Shown here piece by piece: positions 35,184 through 43,566 of a stretch of DNA of 64,000 nt. This stretch comes from Bacteroides fragilis. Lineage in GTDB: Bacteria > Bacteroidota > Bacteroidia > Bacteroidales > Bacteroidaceae. The notes below the pieces were generated by a model. That model had not been told where the DNA came from. It saw only the letters and a list, made by a program, of their open reading frames with translations, and searched no databases. A program made the translations under genes and the position numbers. The stretch spans positions 95,010-159,009 of the forward strand of contig NZ_SZUU01000012.1 of the NCBI RefSeq assembly GCF_019583405.1, given 5' to 3'. Position 1 is the stretch's first letter; each line of letters begins with the position of its first letter.

Positions 35184-36098
35184 ATGCAGATAAAACCAAT
35201 GAATAAACTCACTATAAATGCCTGTCCGCTATGTGGGAGCACACATTTGAAATGTGCTATGACCTGTACGGATTTTTATGCTTCCGGTGAACAGTTTGAT
35301 TTGTACACCTGCGAAGATTGCGGATTTACTTTTACACAAGGAGTCCCGGTAGAGGCGGAGATAGGCAGATATTACGAAACACCTGATTATATTTCCCATT
35401 CGGACACGAAGAAAGGTGCCATGAATGCCATTTACCATCATGTACGTCAGTATATGCTTGGAAGAAAAGCGCGTTTGGTGATGAAAGAGTCCCATCGAAA
35501 AAACGGGAGGATACTGGATATCGGTACAGGTACCGGTTATTTTGCCCATACGATGCAGAATAGGGGATGGGAAGTGGAGGCTGTGGAAAAGAGCGGGCAG
35601 GCCCGTAATTTTGCGCGCGAACATTTCGGGCTGAATGTGAGGCCGGAGGCCGCATTGAAAGAATTAGTGCCGGGAACGTTCGATGTAATCACGTTGTGGC
35701 ACGTCATGGAGCACTTGGAACATTTGGACGAAACGTGGGAATTGTTACGTGAACTGTTGACCGAGAAAGGGGTATTGATAGTGGCTGTGCCCAATTGTTC
35801 GTCGTATGATGCGATGAAATACGGGAAGTACTGGGCTGCTTATGATGTACCCCGTCATTTATGGCATTTTACGCCTGCCACGATTCAGCAGTTCGGGTCG
35901 AAGCACGGATTTATTCTGGCAGCCCGTCATCCGATGCCGTTCGATGCTTTCTATGTATCGATGCTGACGGAGAAACACAAGGGGAGTGCTTACTCTTTTG
36001 TGAAAGGTATGTGGACCGGAACGGCGGCGTGGTTGAGTGCCCAGGCTAAAAAGGAACGGAGTAGTTCGATGATTTATGTATTCAGAAAGAAACGCTGA
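35184..36098 (+). CDS. Class I SAM-dependent methyltransferase with N-terminal zinc ribbon
   Basis: 304 residues. The N-terminus has two Cys pairs (CPLCGSTHLKC and CEDCGF) that form a probable zinc ribbon. The methyltransferase domain (about 75-240) shows motif I as RILDIGTGTGYF (about 112-123) and the acidic post-motif region DVITLWHVMEHLEH. The substrate is unknown; this arrangement is common in cell-envelope sugar methyltransferases. Its TGA overlaps the ATG of ftsX, so both are in one operon. A later in-frame ATG at 35199 is an alternative start. Confidence 0.8.
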   Translation: MQIKPMNKLTINACPLCGSTHLKCAMTCTDFYASGEQFDLYTCEDCGFTFTQGVPVEAEIGRYYETPDYISHSDTKKGAMNAIYHHVRQYMLGRKARLVMKESHRKNGRILDIGTGTGYFAHTMQNRGWEVEAVEKSGQARNFAREHFGLNVRPEAALKELVPGTFDVITLWHVMEHLEHLDETWELLRELLTEKGVLIVAVPNCSSYDAMKYGKYWAAYDVPRHLWHFTPATIQQFGSKHGFILAARHPMPFDAFYVSMLTEKHKGSAYSFVKGMWTGTAAWLSAQAKKERSSSMIYVFRKKR

Positions 36099-36979
36099 TG
36101 AAGAGTAAAAGCAGAAATAACGCTGTGTCATATTTTGATATGCAGTTCATCACTTCCAGCATCAGTACCACGTTGGTACTTTTGTTATTGGGACTTGTGG
36201 TGTTCTTTGTATTGGCGGCCAATAATTTGTCTGTCTATGTGCGGGAAAATATTAATTTTTCCGTGCTTATCAGTGATGATATGAAGGAGACAGATATTCT
36301 GAAGTTGCAGAAACGGCTGAATAATGAACCTTTTGTGAAAGAGACAGAATATATCTCGAAAAAACAGGCATTGAAAGAGCAGACGGAAGCCATGGGAACC
36401 GATCCGCAAGAGTTTTTGGGGTATAACCCGTTTACGGCTTCAATAGAAATTAAATTGCATTCGGACTATGCGAACTCTGACAGTATTGCGAAAATAGAGA
36501 AACTGATTAAAAGAAATACCAATATACAGGATGTGCTTTATCAGAAAGACTTGATTGACGCGGTAAATGAAAATATCCGTAATATCAGCCTTGTTCTGCT
36601 GGCATTGGCCGTGATGTTGACATTTATCTCTTTTGCGCTGATTAATAATACGATCCGGCTGGCTATCTATTCGAAACGTTTCTTGATACATACGATGAAG
36701 CTGGTAGGGGCGAGTTGGGGATTTATCCGTCGCCCGTTTTTGAAAAGGAATATATGGAGTGGGGTATTAGCTGCTTTTATTGCAGATACGATCCTGATGG
36801 GGGCCGCTTACTGGCTGGTATCTTATGAGCCTGAATTGATTCGGGTAATTACGCCTGAAGTCATGTTACTGGTATCGGGCGCAGTATTGGTGTTCGGAGT
36901 GGTCATCACTTTCTTGTGTGCTTATCTTTCTATTAATAAATATCTGAGAATGAAAGCAAGTACGCTATATTATGTGTAA
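36098..36979 (+). CDS. ftsX: Cell division protein FtsX (permease-like)
   Basis: 293 residues with the FtsX topology: one N-terminal transmembrane helix (about 22-42), an extracytoplasmic domain (about 43-165), and three C-terminal helices (about 165-190, 218-240, 260-282). FtsX acts with the ATPase FtsE to activate peptidoglycan hydrolases at the division site. ftsE is not adjacent here, which is usual in Bacteroides. The gene overlaps the methyltransferase by one base and is followed by DUF3098 and uppP. Confidence 0.88.
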   Translation: MKSKSRNNAVSYFDMQFITSSISTTLVLLLLGLVVFFVLAANNLSVYVRENINFSVLISDDMKETDILKLQKRLNNEPFVKETEYISKKQALKEQTEAMGTDPQEFLGYNPFTASIEIKLHSDYANSDSIAKIEKLIKRNTNIQDVLYQKDLIDAVNENIRNISLVLLALAVMLTFISFALINNTIRLAIYSKRFLIHTMKLVGASWGFIRRPFLKRNIWSGVLAAFIADTILMGAAYWLVSYEPELIRVITPEVMLLVSGAVLVFGVVITFLCAYLSINKYLRMKASTLYYV

Positions 36980-37019
36980 TTCCGGATTTATAGATGTAAA
37001 TAAATTAATGTAAATAACA

Positions 37020-37253
37020 ATGGGTGATAAACAAAAATTTGCCTTCGATAAAACGAACTTCATTCTGCTTGCTATCGGCATGGCAGTGGTTATTCTGGGC
37101 TTTATCCTGATGACAGGGCCTTCATCGTCGGAAACGGTGTTTCAGGCGGACATTTTCAGTGTGAGAAGAATTAAGGTGGCTCCGGTGGTCTGTTTCTTGG
37201 GCTTTATTTTTATGATATATGGCGTGATGCGCAAACCCAAAACAAAAGAATAA
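37020..37253 (+). CDS. DUF3098 small membrane protein
   Basis: 77 residues with two transmembrane helices (about 12-31 and 50-70). The sequence FDKTNFILLAIGMAVVILGF and the ending GVMRKPK are typical of DUF3098, a Bacteroidetes family found between ftsX and uppP. Its function is unknown; its position suggests a link to cell-envelope growth. Confidence 0.8.
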   Translation: MGDKQKFAFDKTNFILLAIGMAVVILGFILMTGPSSSETVFQADIFSVRRIKVAPVVCFLGFIFMIYGVMRKPKTKE

Positions 37254-37259
37254 AACAGG

Positions 37260-38060
37260 ATGGAATGGTTTGAAGCACTGATCCTTGGATTGATCCAGGG
37301 ACTGACTGAGTATTTACCGGTAAGCAGTAGCGGGCATTTAGCCATTGGTTCGGCTTTATTTGGTATAGAAGGAGAAGAAAATCTGGCATTTACCATTGTG
37401 GTGCATGTAGCCACTGTGTTCAGTACATTGGTGATTCTGTGGAAAGAGATTGACTGGATTTTCCGTGGTTTATTTAAGTTTGAGATGAACAGTGAAACAC
37501 GCTATGTAATCAATATCTTGATTTCGATGATTCCTATTGGTATCGTCGGGGTGTTTTTTAAAGATGAAGTGGAGGCCATTTTTGGCTCGGGTTTGCTGAT
37601 TGTTGGCTGCATGCTGTTGCTGACGGCTGCGTTACTGTCGTTTTCGTATTATGCAAAGCCACGCCAGAAAGAGAACATCTCGATGAAGGATGCATTTATC
37701 ATTGGTTTAGCTCAGGCGTGTGCGGTATTACCGGGATTATCTCGTTCGGGCAGTACGATTGCAACCGGTTTGTTATTGGGCGATAATAAAGCTAAACTGG
37801 CACAATTTTCTTTCCTGATGGTGATACCTCCTATATTGGGAGAGGCGCTGCTGGATGCTATGAAGATGATAAAAGGTGAGGCTATTGCGGGCGATATTCC
37901 TACTTTGTCATTGATAGTAGGTTTCATTGCGGCTTTTGTTTCAGGTTGCCTGGCTTGTAAGTGGATGATTAATATCGTGAAGAAAGGTAAGTTGATTTAC
38001 TTTGCTATTTATTGTGCAATAGTTGGAGTGGTCACCATTGTCGTTTCACAATTGCAATAA
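37260..38060 (+). CDS. uppP: Undecaprenyl-diphosphatase UppP (BacA)
   Basis: 266 residues, eight predicted membrane helices. It dephosphorylates undecaprenyl pyrophosphate to recycle the lipid carrier for peptidoglycan and surface glycans; high levels give bacitracin resistance. The two signature motifs are LIQGLTEYLPVSSSGHL (about 12-28) and PGLSRSGSTIATGLLLG (about 157-173). It starts 6 bases after the DUF3098 gene and ends 7 bases before truB. Confidence 0.93.
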   Translation: MEWFEALILGLIQGLTEYLPVSSSGHLAIGSALFGIEGEENLAFTIVVHVATVFSTLVILWKEIDWIFRGLFKFEMNSETRYVINILISMIPIGIVGVFFKDEVEAIFGSGLLIVGCMLLLTAALLSFSYYAKPRQKENISMKDAFIIGLAQACAVLPGLSRSGSTIATGLLLGDNKAKLAQFSFLMVIPPILGEALLDAMKMIKGEAIAGDIPTLSLIVGFIAAFVSGCLACKWMINIVKKGKLIYFAIYCAIVGVVTIVVSQLQ

Positions 38061-38067
38061 ATTGCGG

Positions 38068-38769
38068 ATGAATTTTAAAGAAGGAGAAGTACTTTATTTT
38101 AATAAACCGTTGGGATGGACGTCTTTTAAAGTCGTGGGGCACGCCCGATACCATATTTGCCGACGGATAAAAGTGAAGAAACTGAAGGTTGGACATGCAG
38201 GTACACTCGATCCCTTGGCAACAGGGGTGATGATTGTTTGTACAGGCAAGGCTACCAAGAGAATAGAGGAGTTTCAGTATCATACGAAGGAGTATGTGGC
38301 TACCATACGGTTGGGCGCTACTACTCCGTCTTACGATCTGGAACATGAAATTGATGCTACATACCCTACGGAGCATATTACCCGGGAGTTGGTGGAAGAG
38401 ACGTTGAAAACGTTTGTTGGCGAGATACAGCAGATACCTCCCGCTTTCTCGGCTTGTAAGGTAGATGGTGCACGCGCTTACGATTTGGCCCGTAAAGGCC
38501 AGGAAGTGGAGTTGAAGCCGAAATTGCTGGTGATTGATGAGATAGAGTTGTTGGAGTGTAATTTACCGGAAATTAAAATACGGGTGGTATGCAGCAAGGG
38601 AACTTACATCCGTGCATTGGCACGCGACATCGGAGAAGCCTTGCAAAGCGGTGCACATCTGACCGGATTGATACGTACCCGTGTGGGGGAGATAAAGCTG
38701 GAGCAATGCCTGGATCCTGCAAAGTTTGCAGAATGGATAGATCAGCAGGAAGTGGAGATATCTGAGTGA
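38068..38769 (+). CDS. truB: tRNA pseudouridine(55) synthase TruB
   Basis: 233 residues from ATG 38068. A longer reading would overlap uppP by 38 bases with no homologous sequence, so it is rejected. It converts U55 of the tRNA T-loop to pseudouridine. The catalytic Asp is in GHAGTLDPLATGVM (about 46-59). KPLGWTSFKVV at the N-terminus and the late motif SKGTYIRALARDIGE (about 176-190) are family marks. The PUA domain is short or absent, as in many Bacteroidetes. Confidence 0.93.
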   Translation: MNFKEGEVLYFNKPLGWTSFKVVGHARYHICRRIKVKKLKVGHAGTLDPLATGVMIVCTGKATKRIEEFQYHTKEYVATIRLGATTPSYDLEHEIDATYPTEHITRELVEETLKTFVGEIQQIPPAFSACKVDGARAYDLARKGQEVELKPKLLVIDEIELLECNLPEIKIRVVCSKGTYIRALARDIGEALQSGAHLTGLIRTRVGEIKLEQCLDPAKFAEWIDQQEVEISE

Positions 38770-38816
38770 AATAGAAAAGTAAGAAATAAAATAATTAATA
38801 AACGCACATTATTATC

Positions 38817-39875
38817 ATGAAACTGTCGCAATTTAAATTTAAGTTACCCGAAGAAAAGATTGCTTTGCACCCTACAAAGTATAGGGATGAATCGCGCTTG
38901 ATGGTACTCCACAAGCGTACGGGAGAGATTGAGCACAAGATGTTTAAGGACATCCTGAACTATTTTGATGATAAAGACGTGTTTGTATTCAACGATACCA
39001 AGGTATTCCCTGCCCGTTTGTACGGAAATAAGGAAAAAACCGGTGCGCGTATCGAAGTGTTCTTACTGCGTGAGCTGAATGAAGAGCTGCGTTTGTGGGA
39101 CGTATTGGTAGATCCGGCACGTAAAATCCGTATAGGTAATAAGCTTTACTTCGGTGATGACGATTCAATGGTGGCTGAGGTAATTGATAATACTACTTCG
39201 CGCGGACGTACGCTCCGTTTTCTATATGACGGTCCTCATGACGAATTTAAAAAAGCATTGTATGCGTTAGGTGAAACTCCGCTGCCGCATACGATTCTTA
39301 ACCGTCCGGTGGAAGAAGAAGATGCAGAACGTTTCCAGTCTATTTTCGCTAAAAACGAGGGAGCCGTGACAGCACCTACTGCGAGTCTGCACTTCAGCCG
39401 TGAATTGATGAAGCGCATGGAGATAAAGGGCATAGACTTTGCGTATATCACATTGCACGCAGGACTCGGTAACTTCCGTGATATCGATGTGGAAGACCTG
39501 ACAAAGCATAAGATGGACTCTGAGCAGATGTTCGTAACCGGAGAAGCTGTTAAGATTGTGAACCGTGCCAAGGATCTTGGTAGGAATGTATGTGCTGTGG
39601 GAACGACTGTGATGCGCGCCATTGAAAGCACGGTGAGCACAGACGGGCATTTGAAAGAGTATGAAGGATGGACGAATAAGTTTATTTTCCCGCCGTATGA
39701 CTTTACAGTGGCTAATGCTATGGTGTCCAACTTCCACATGCCACTTTCTACTCTGTTGATGATTGTGGCTGCCTTTGGTGGTTACGAGCAGGTAATGGAT
39801 GCATATCAGATAGCATTGAAAGAAGGCTACCGTTTCGGTACTTATGGAGATGCGATGCTGATTTTGGATAAGTGA
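38817..39875 (+). CDS. queA: S-adenosylmethionine:tRNA ribosyltransferase-isomerase QueA
   Basis: 352 residues, normal length. It transfers the ribosyl part of SAM to preQ1 in tRNA to make epoxyqueuosine. Family motifs: FKFKLPEEKIALHPTKYRDESRLMV (read in two parts, residues 6-30), FNDTKVFPARLYG, TAPTASLHFS, and TLHAGLGNF near 210. The partner queG, which reduces epoxyqueuosine, is at 55960-56889. The stop overlaps the folK start (TGATG). Confidence 0.94.
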   Translation: MKLSQFKFKLPEEKIALHPTKYRDESRLMVLHKRTGEIEHKMFKDILNYFDDKDVFVFNDTKVFPARLYGNKEKTGARIEVFLLRELNEELRLWDVLVDPARKIRIGNKLYFGDDDSMVAEVIDNTTSRGRTLRFLYDGPHDEFKKALYALGETPLPHTILNRPVEEEDAERFQSIFAKNEGAVTAPTASLHFSRELMKRMEIKGIDFAYITLHAGLGNFRDIDVEDLTKHKMDSEQMFVTGEAVKIVNRAKDLGRNVCAVGTTVMRAIESTVSTDGHLKEYEGWTNKFIFPPYDFTVANAMVSNFHMPLSTLLMIVAAFGGYEQVMDAYQIALKEGYRFGTYGDAMLILDK

Positions 39876-40336
39876 TGAGAATATATCTGGGATTAGGTAC
39901 TAATTTGGGTGATAAGGAGTTGAATCTTCGTGTCGCTGTACAGAAAATAGAAGAGCGGATAGGGAAAGTGATTTCCCTGTCCGCTTTTTATGCTACTGCC
40001 CCCTGGGGATTTCAATCTGATAATAACTTTCTGAATGCTGCGGCGGGAGTGGAGACATCTCTGTCTCCTTTCGATATACTTGAAAGGACCCAGCGGATAG
40101 AGCAGGAAATAGGGCGTTTACATAAATCACATGATGGAGTATATAGCGACCGTCTGATTGATATTGACCTCTTGCTTTATGGTGATAAGATATTACAGGA
40201 CGAAAGGCTTTCATTGCCTCATCCATTGATGGCCGAACGAAAATTTGTTTTGGAGCCGCTTGCCGAAATCGCACCGGACGTTGTCCATCCGGTACTTCAT
40301 AAAACAATCAGAGAGTTATTTCTGGTTCTTTCGTAA
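39875..40336 (+). CDS. folK: 6-hydroxymethyl-7,8-dihydropterin pyrophosphokinase FolK
   Basis: 153 residues from ATG 39875, which shares its A with the queA stop. FolK attaches pyrophosphate to hydroxymethyl-dihydropterin in folate synthesis. The motifs YLGLGTNLGDKELNL (about 4-18), YATAPWGFQSDNNFLNAA and the ATP/Mg loop SDRLIDIDLLLYGD (about 90-103) are typical, as is LSLPHPLMAERKFVLEPL. Its last 21 bases overlap the 3' end of a small gene on the other strand. Confidence 0.93.
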   Translation: MRIYLGLGTNLGDKELNLRVAVQKIEERIGKVISLSAFYATAPWGFQSDNNFLNAAAGVETSLSPFDILERTQRIEQEIGRLHKSHDGVYSDRLIDIDLLLYGDKILQDERLSLPHPLMAERKFVLEPLAEIAPDVVHPVLHKTIRELFLVLS

Positions 40337-40510
40337 TTTACGAACCATCAGATGTCGGGGCAGGTAGGCTACGCAGCCGATCAGCACGGCATACAATATG
40401 CGCAAATCGTCGAAAGGCTGGTGGTTCAGATAACAAATAAAGGCATAAATGCCCACTGTGACAGCAATATACACCAGTAGTGTAATGGCGGTTTTTAGTT
40501 TATTTTTCAT
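40316..40510 (-). CDS. Small two-helix membrane protein
   Basis: 64 residues with two hydrophobic helices (about 7-28 and 37-53) and basic ends (MKNKLK, LRKNQK). It is not a family I can name. It is convergent with folK, and the two overlap by 21 bases. Codon use and the clean membrane pattern support a real gene. Confidence 0.6.
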   Translation of the reverse strand: MKNKLKTAITLLVYIAVTVGIYAFICYLNHQPFDDLRILYAVLIGCVAYLPRHLMVRKLRKNQK

Positions 40511-40562
40511 AAGGCAGTCTGTTAATACGAAGCAAAAGTAGCAATAAATCCAAAATATTATC

Positions 40563-40570
40563 TACCTTTG
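40563..40570 (+). promoter_or_regulatory. -7 box upstream of the metK leader
   Basis: TACCTTTG lies 14 bases before the riboswitch-like element and about 150 bases before metK, so the transcript would start directly in front of the riboswitch. Confidence 0.6.
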
Positions 40571-40584
40571 CCTGTGAAATGAAG

Positions 40585-40632
40585 TGTGGAAAGATTTGAG
40601 TAGCTTGCAACCACAGAAAAAAATGCTAAAAC
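40585..40632 (+). ncRNA. SAM-II-type riboswitch upstream of metK
   Basis: TGTGG (40585-40589) pairs with CCACA (40611-40615), the latter directly preceded by the conserved TTGCAA. The loop segment ATTTG can pair with AAAT, and TAGC with GCTA of the conserved GCTAAAA (40625-40631). This order of stem, TTGCAA and downstream GCTAAAA is the SAM-II H-type pseudoknot. The gene controlled, SAM synthetase, fits feedback by SAM. The aptamer ends about 85 bases before the ATG, longer than in classic SAM-II leaders. Confidence 0.75.
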
Positions 40633-40717
40633 AACATTCCCTTCTGTATGCGCTTTCTACTCTTTTTTAATCTCTGTCCGCATTCATAATTTATAATTCA
40701 TAATTCATAATTTTATT

Positions 40718-42010
40718 ATGGGATATTTATTCACATCCGAATCGGTGTCTGAAGGACACCCCGATAAAGTGGCCGATCAAATATCGGACGCTGTGCTTGA
40801 CAAACTGTTGGCTTACGATCCCAGTTCGAAAGTAGCTTGCGAAACCTTAGTGACTACCGGACAGGTGGTACTTGCGGGAGAAGTGAAAACAGGTGCTTAT
40901 GTTGATTTACAACTGATAGCACGTGAAGTGATCCAAAAGATTGGTTACACGAAAGGCGAATACATGTTCGAAAGTAATTCGTGCGGTGTATTTTCTGCCA
41001 TTCATGAACAGAGTGCCGACATCAACCGTGGTGTAGAGCGTGAGGACCCTATGAATCAGGGGGCAGGTGACCAGGGAATGATGTTTGGTTATGCAACCAA
41101 CGAAACTGAGAACTATATGCCGTTGTCGCTTGACCTGGCACATAGAATACTTCTTGTATTGGCCGATATCCGCCGGGAAGGTAAAGAAATGACTTATCTC
41201 CGTCCGGATGCAAAGAGCCAGGTAACTATTGAATATGACGATAACGGTACTCCCGTGCGTATTGATACAATTGTTGTTTCAACACAGCATGATGAATTTA
41301 TATTGCCGGCTGATGGTTCTGCTGCTGCCCAACTGAAGGCGGATGAAGAGATGCTGGCGGTAATCCGGAAAGATGTGATTGAGGTATTGATGCCTCGTGT
41401 CATTGCGTCTATCAACCACCCGAAGGTTCTTGCTTTGTTCAATGATAATATTGTTTATCACGTAAATCCGACCGGTAAATTCGTTATTGGCGGTCCGCAC
41501 GGAGATACAGGATTAACCGGACGTAAGATTATTGTTGATACCTACGGTGGTAAAGGGGCTCACGGTGGTGGCGCTTTTTCCGGTAAAGATCCCAGTAAAG
41601 TAGACCGCAGTGCTGCTTATGCTGCTCGTCATATTGCTAAAAACCTTGTAGCTGCCGGTGTTGCCGACGAAATGTTGGTACAGGTTTCTTATGCTATCGG
41701 GGTGGCGCGTCCGATTAATATTTATGTAAATACATACGGCCGCAGTAATGTGAAAATGAGTGATGGTGAAATCGCCGGAAAGATTGATGAGCTGTTTGAC
41801 CTCCGGCCAAAGGCTATTGAAGATCGCTTGAAACTCCGTTATCCGATTTACAGTGAAACGGCCGCTTACGGACACATGGGGCGTGAACCCCAGGTAGTGA
41901 CTAAGCATTTTCAGTCTCGTTATGAAGGTGACCGGACTATGGAGGTAGAGTTGTTTACATGGGAAAAACTTGACTATGTGGACAAAGTGAAAGAAGCTTT
42001 CGGTTTGTAA
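40718..42010 (+). CDS. metK: S-adenosylmethionine synthetase MetK
   Basis: 430 residues, somewhat longer than the E. coli enzyme, as is usual in Bacteroidetes. It makes SAM from methionine and ATP. Signatures: SVSEGHPDKVADQISDAVLD (about 8-27), the hexapeptide GAGDQGMMFGYATNE (about 115-129), and the P-loop-like GGGAFSGKDPSKVDRSAAY (about 286-304). The 5' leader carries a SAM-II-like element, so expression is probably repressed by its product. Confidence 0.96.
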   Translation: MGYLFTSESVSEGHPDKVADQISDAVLDKLLAYDPSSKVACETLVTTGQVVLAGEVKTGAYVDLQLIAREVIQKIGYTKGEYMFESNSCGVFSAIHEQSADINRGVEREDPMNQGAGDQGMMFGYATNETENYMPLSLDLAHRILLVLADIRREGKEMTYLRPDAKSQVTIEYDDNGTPVRIDTIVVSTQHDEFILPADGSAAAQLKADEEMLAVIRKDVIEVLMPRVIASINHPKVLALFNDNIVYHVNPTGKFVIGGPHGDTGLTGRKIIVDTYGGKGAHGGGAFSGKDPSKVDRSAAYAARHIAKNLVAAGVADEMLVQVSYAIGVARPINIYVNTYGRSNVKMSDGEIAGKIDELFDLRPKAIEDRLKLRYPIYSETAAYGHMGREPQVVTKHFQSRYEGDRTMEVELFTWEKLDYVDKVKEAFGL

Positions 42011-42040
42011 TCAGCGTAGCTTTACAGCTATTTATTATAG

Positions 42041-42095
42041 GAGGGCCGCACTTGTTTTTATCCCATATAGGGAGAAAACAAGGCGGTCTTCTTCT
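42041..42095 (+). terminator. Hairpin after metK
   Basis: GGGCCGC and TTGTTTT on the left pair with AAAACAA and GCGGTC on the right, with a T-rich tail (CTTCTTCTTTT), 30 bases after the metK stop. Confidence 0.6.
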
Positions 42096-42113
42096 TTTCT
42101 CCTTGAAATTTGG

Positions 42114-42121
42114 TACTTTTG
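42114..42121 (+). promoter_or_regulatory. -7 box of the LOG gene promoter
   Basis: TACTTTTG (TAnnTTTG type) lies 29 bases upstream of the ATG at 42151 and after the metK terminator. Confidence 0.6.
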
Positions 42122-42150
42122 CACCGTGTTTAACCAAACCCATGTAAGAA

Positions 42151-42738
42151 ATGAACCAAATAACTTCCGTATGTGTATATTGTGCTTCAAGTACGAAAAT
42201 AGATCAGATTTATTTTGATGCGGCTGTACGATTAGGGCAGCTGTTAGCAACCCGGCATATCCGTTTGATAAATGGAGCAGGGAATATAGGATTGATGCGG
42301 TCGGTGGCTGATGCCGTATTACAGAACGGAGGCGAAGTGACCGGAGTGATCCCTCACTTTATGGTAGAGCAAGGGTGGCATCATAACGGTCTGACGGAGC
42401 TTATTGAGGTGGACAGTATGCACGAACGTAAACGACTGATGGCTGAAAAGAGTGATGCTGTGATTGCATTGCCCGGAGGATGCGGGACTTTGGAAGAGCT
42501 ACTTGAAATTATCACCTGGAAACAGTTGGGGCTTTATCTTAAACCGATCGTGATATTGAATACCAATGGCTTCTTCGATCCATTGTTGGCAATGCTTGAC
42601 AAAGCCATAGACGGTAATTTTATGAGGAAACAACATGGAGATATCTGGCATGTAGCCCATACTCCGGAAGAGGCTGTGCATTTGGTTCATTCAATACCCG
42701 TATGGGACAGTTCCATCCGTAAGTTTGCTGCTATATGA
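42151..42738 (+). CDS. LOG family protein (nucleoside 5'-monophosphate phosphoribohydrolase)
   Basis: 195 residues. The family splits (cytokinin) riboside 5'-monophosphates into base and ribose phosphate. The signature pair is present: GAGNIGLMRSVADAV (about 47-61), and the catalytic PGGCGTLEELLEIITWKQLG (about 109-128) with the Mx-ERK context MHERKRLMAEKSDA. In bacteria the physiological substrate is often unclear. It overlaps the next gene by 4 bases. Confidence 0.88.
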   Translation: MNQITSVCVYCASSTKIDQIYFDAAVRLGQLLATRHIRLINGAGNIGLMRSVADAVLQNGGEVTGVIPHFMVEQGWHHNGLTELIEVDSMHERKRLMAEKSDAVIALPGGCGTLEELLEIITWKQLGLYLKPIVILNTNGFFDPLLAMLDKAIDGNFMRKQHGDIWHVAHTPEEAVHLVHSIPVWDSSIRKFAAI

Positions 42739-43562
42739 TTTCTCCTCAGGACTCTGTCGGCGTGCAGGTGGCAGATACTTTGCCGCAGACCTTCCATGAA
42801 GCTTGTGTGCCAAAAGATACATTGGCGGCGGTTGATTTACAGGCAGTGAGCGAGACGGTTACAGGGGTGGAAGGCATATCGATCCCTTACTCTCCAAGGA
42901 CGGATGACGGGTTGGCAATGGTACTGCTGGGATGTTTCTTTATTTCTTCGTATGTGTTGGCGCGCAGTAAGAAATTTCTGTTGCAACAAGTCAAAGATTT
43001 TATGTTGCATCGTGAGAGAACAAGTATTTTTGCTTCCTCTACAGCAGCTGATATGCGTTATCTGTTATTGTTGATTGTGCAGACTTGTGTTCTTGGAGGT
43101 GTATGTATCTTTAACTATTTTAATGATGTCCGGCCTTCACTGATGGAGCGCGTTTCGCCTCATTTACTTTTAGGAGTTTATGTTGCTGTATGCATACTCT
43201 ATTTTCTGTTCAAGTGGATTATATATTCGTTTTTGGGGTGGGTGTTTTTTGACAAAAGTAAAACAGATATATGGTTGGAGTCTTATTCTACACTGATTTA
43301 CTACCTTGGATTTGCTTTATTTCCGTTTGTTTTGTTTCTGGTCTATTTTGATCTGAATGTTACCTTTTTAGTTTCAATTAGTTGCATTTTGGTAATTTTT
43401 ACTAAAATATTGATGTTTTACAAGTGGCTAAAGCTTTTTTCCTGTAATATTTATGGGGTTTTCCTTTTAATTTTATACTTTTGTGCCCTTGAAATCATAC
43501 CTTGTTTAATAGTCTATCAGGGTCTGATTCAGCTAAATAATGTTTTGATAATAAATTTTTAG
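42735..43562 (+). CDS. DUF4271 membrane protein
   Basis: 275 residues. An N-terminal soluble part of about 55 residues is followed by six hydrophobic helices between about 56 and 270. Position and pattern (between LOG and hemD) match DUF4271, a Bacteroidetes integral membrane family of unknown function. The ATGA overlap with the LOG gene shows translational coupling; hemD follows after 4 bases. Confidence 0.7.
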   Translation: MISPQDSVGVQVADTLPQTFHEACVPKDTLAAVDLQAVSETVTGVEGISIPYSPRTDDGLAMVLLGCFFISSYVLARSKKFLLQQVKDFMLHRERTSIFASSTAADMRYLLLLIVQTCVLGGVCIFNYFNDVRPSLMERVSPHLLLGVYVAVCILYFLFKWIIYSFLGWVFFDKSKTDIWLESYSTLIYYLGFALFPFVLFLVYFDLNVTFLVSISCILVIFTKILMFYKWLKLFSCNIYGVFLLILYFCALEIIPCLIVYQGLIQLNNVLIINF

Positions 43563-43566
43563 GACG

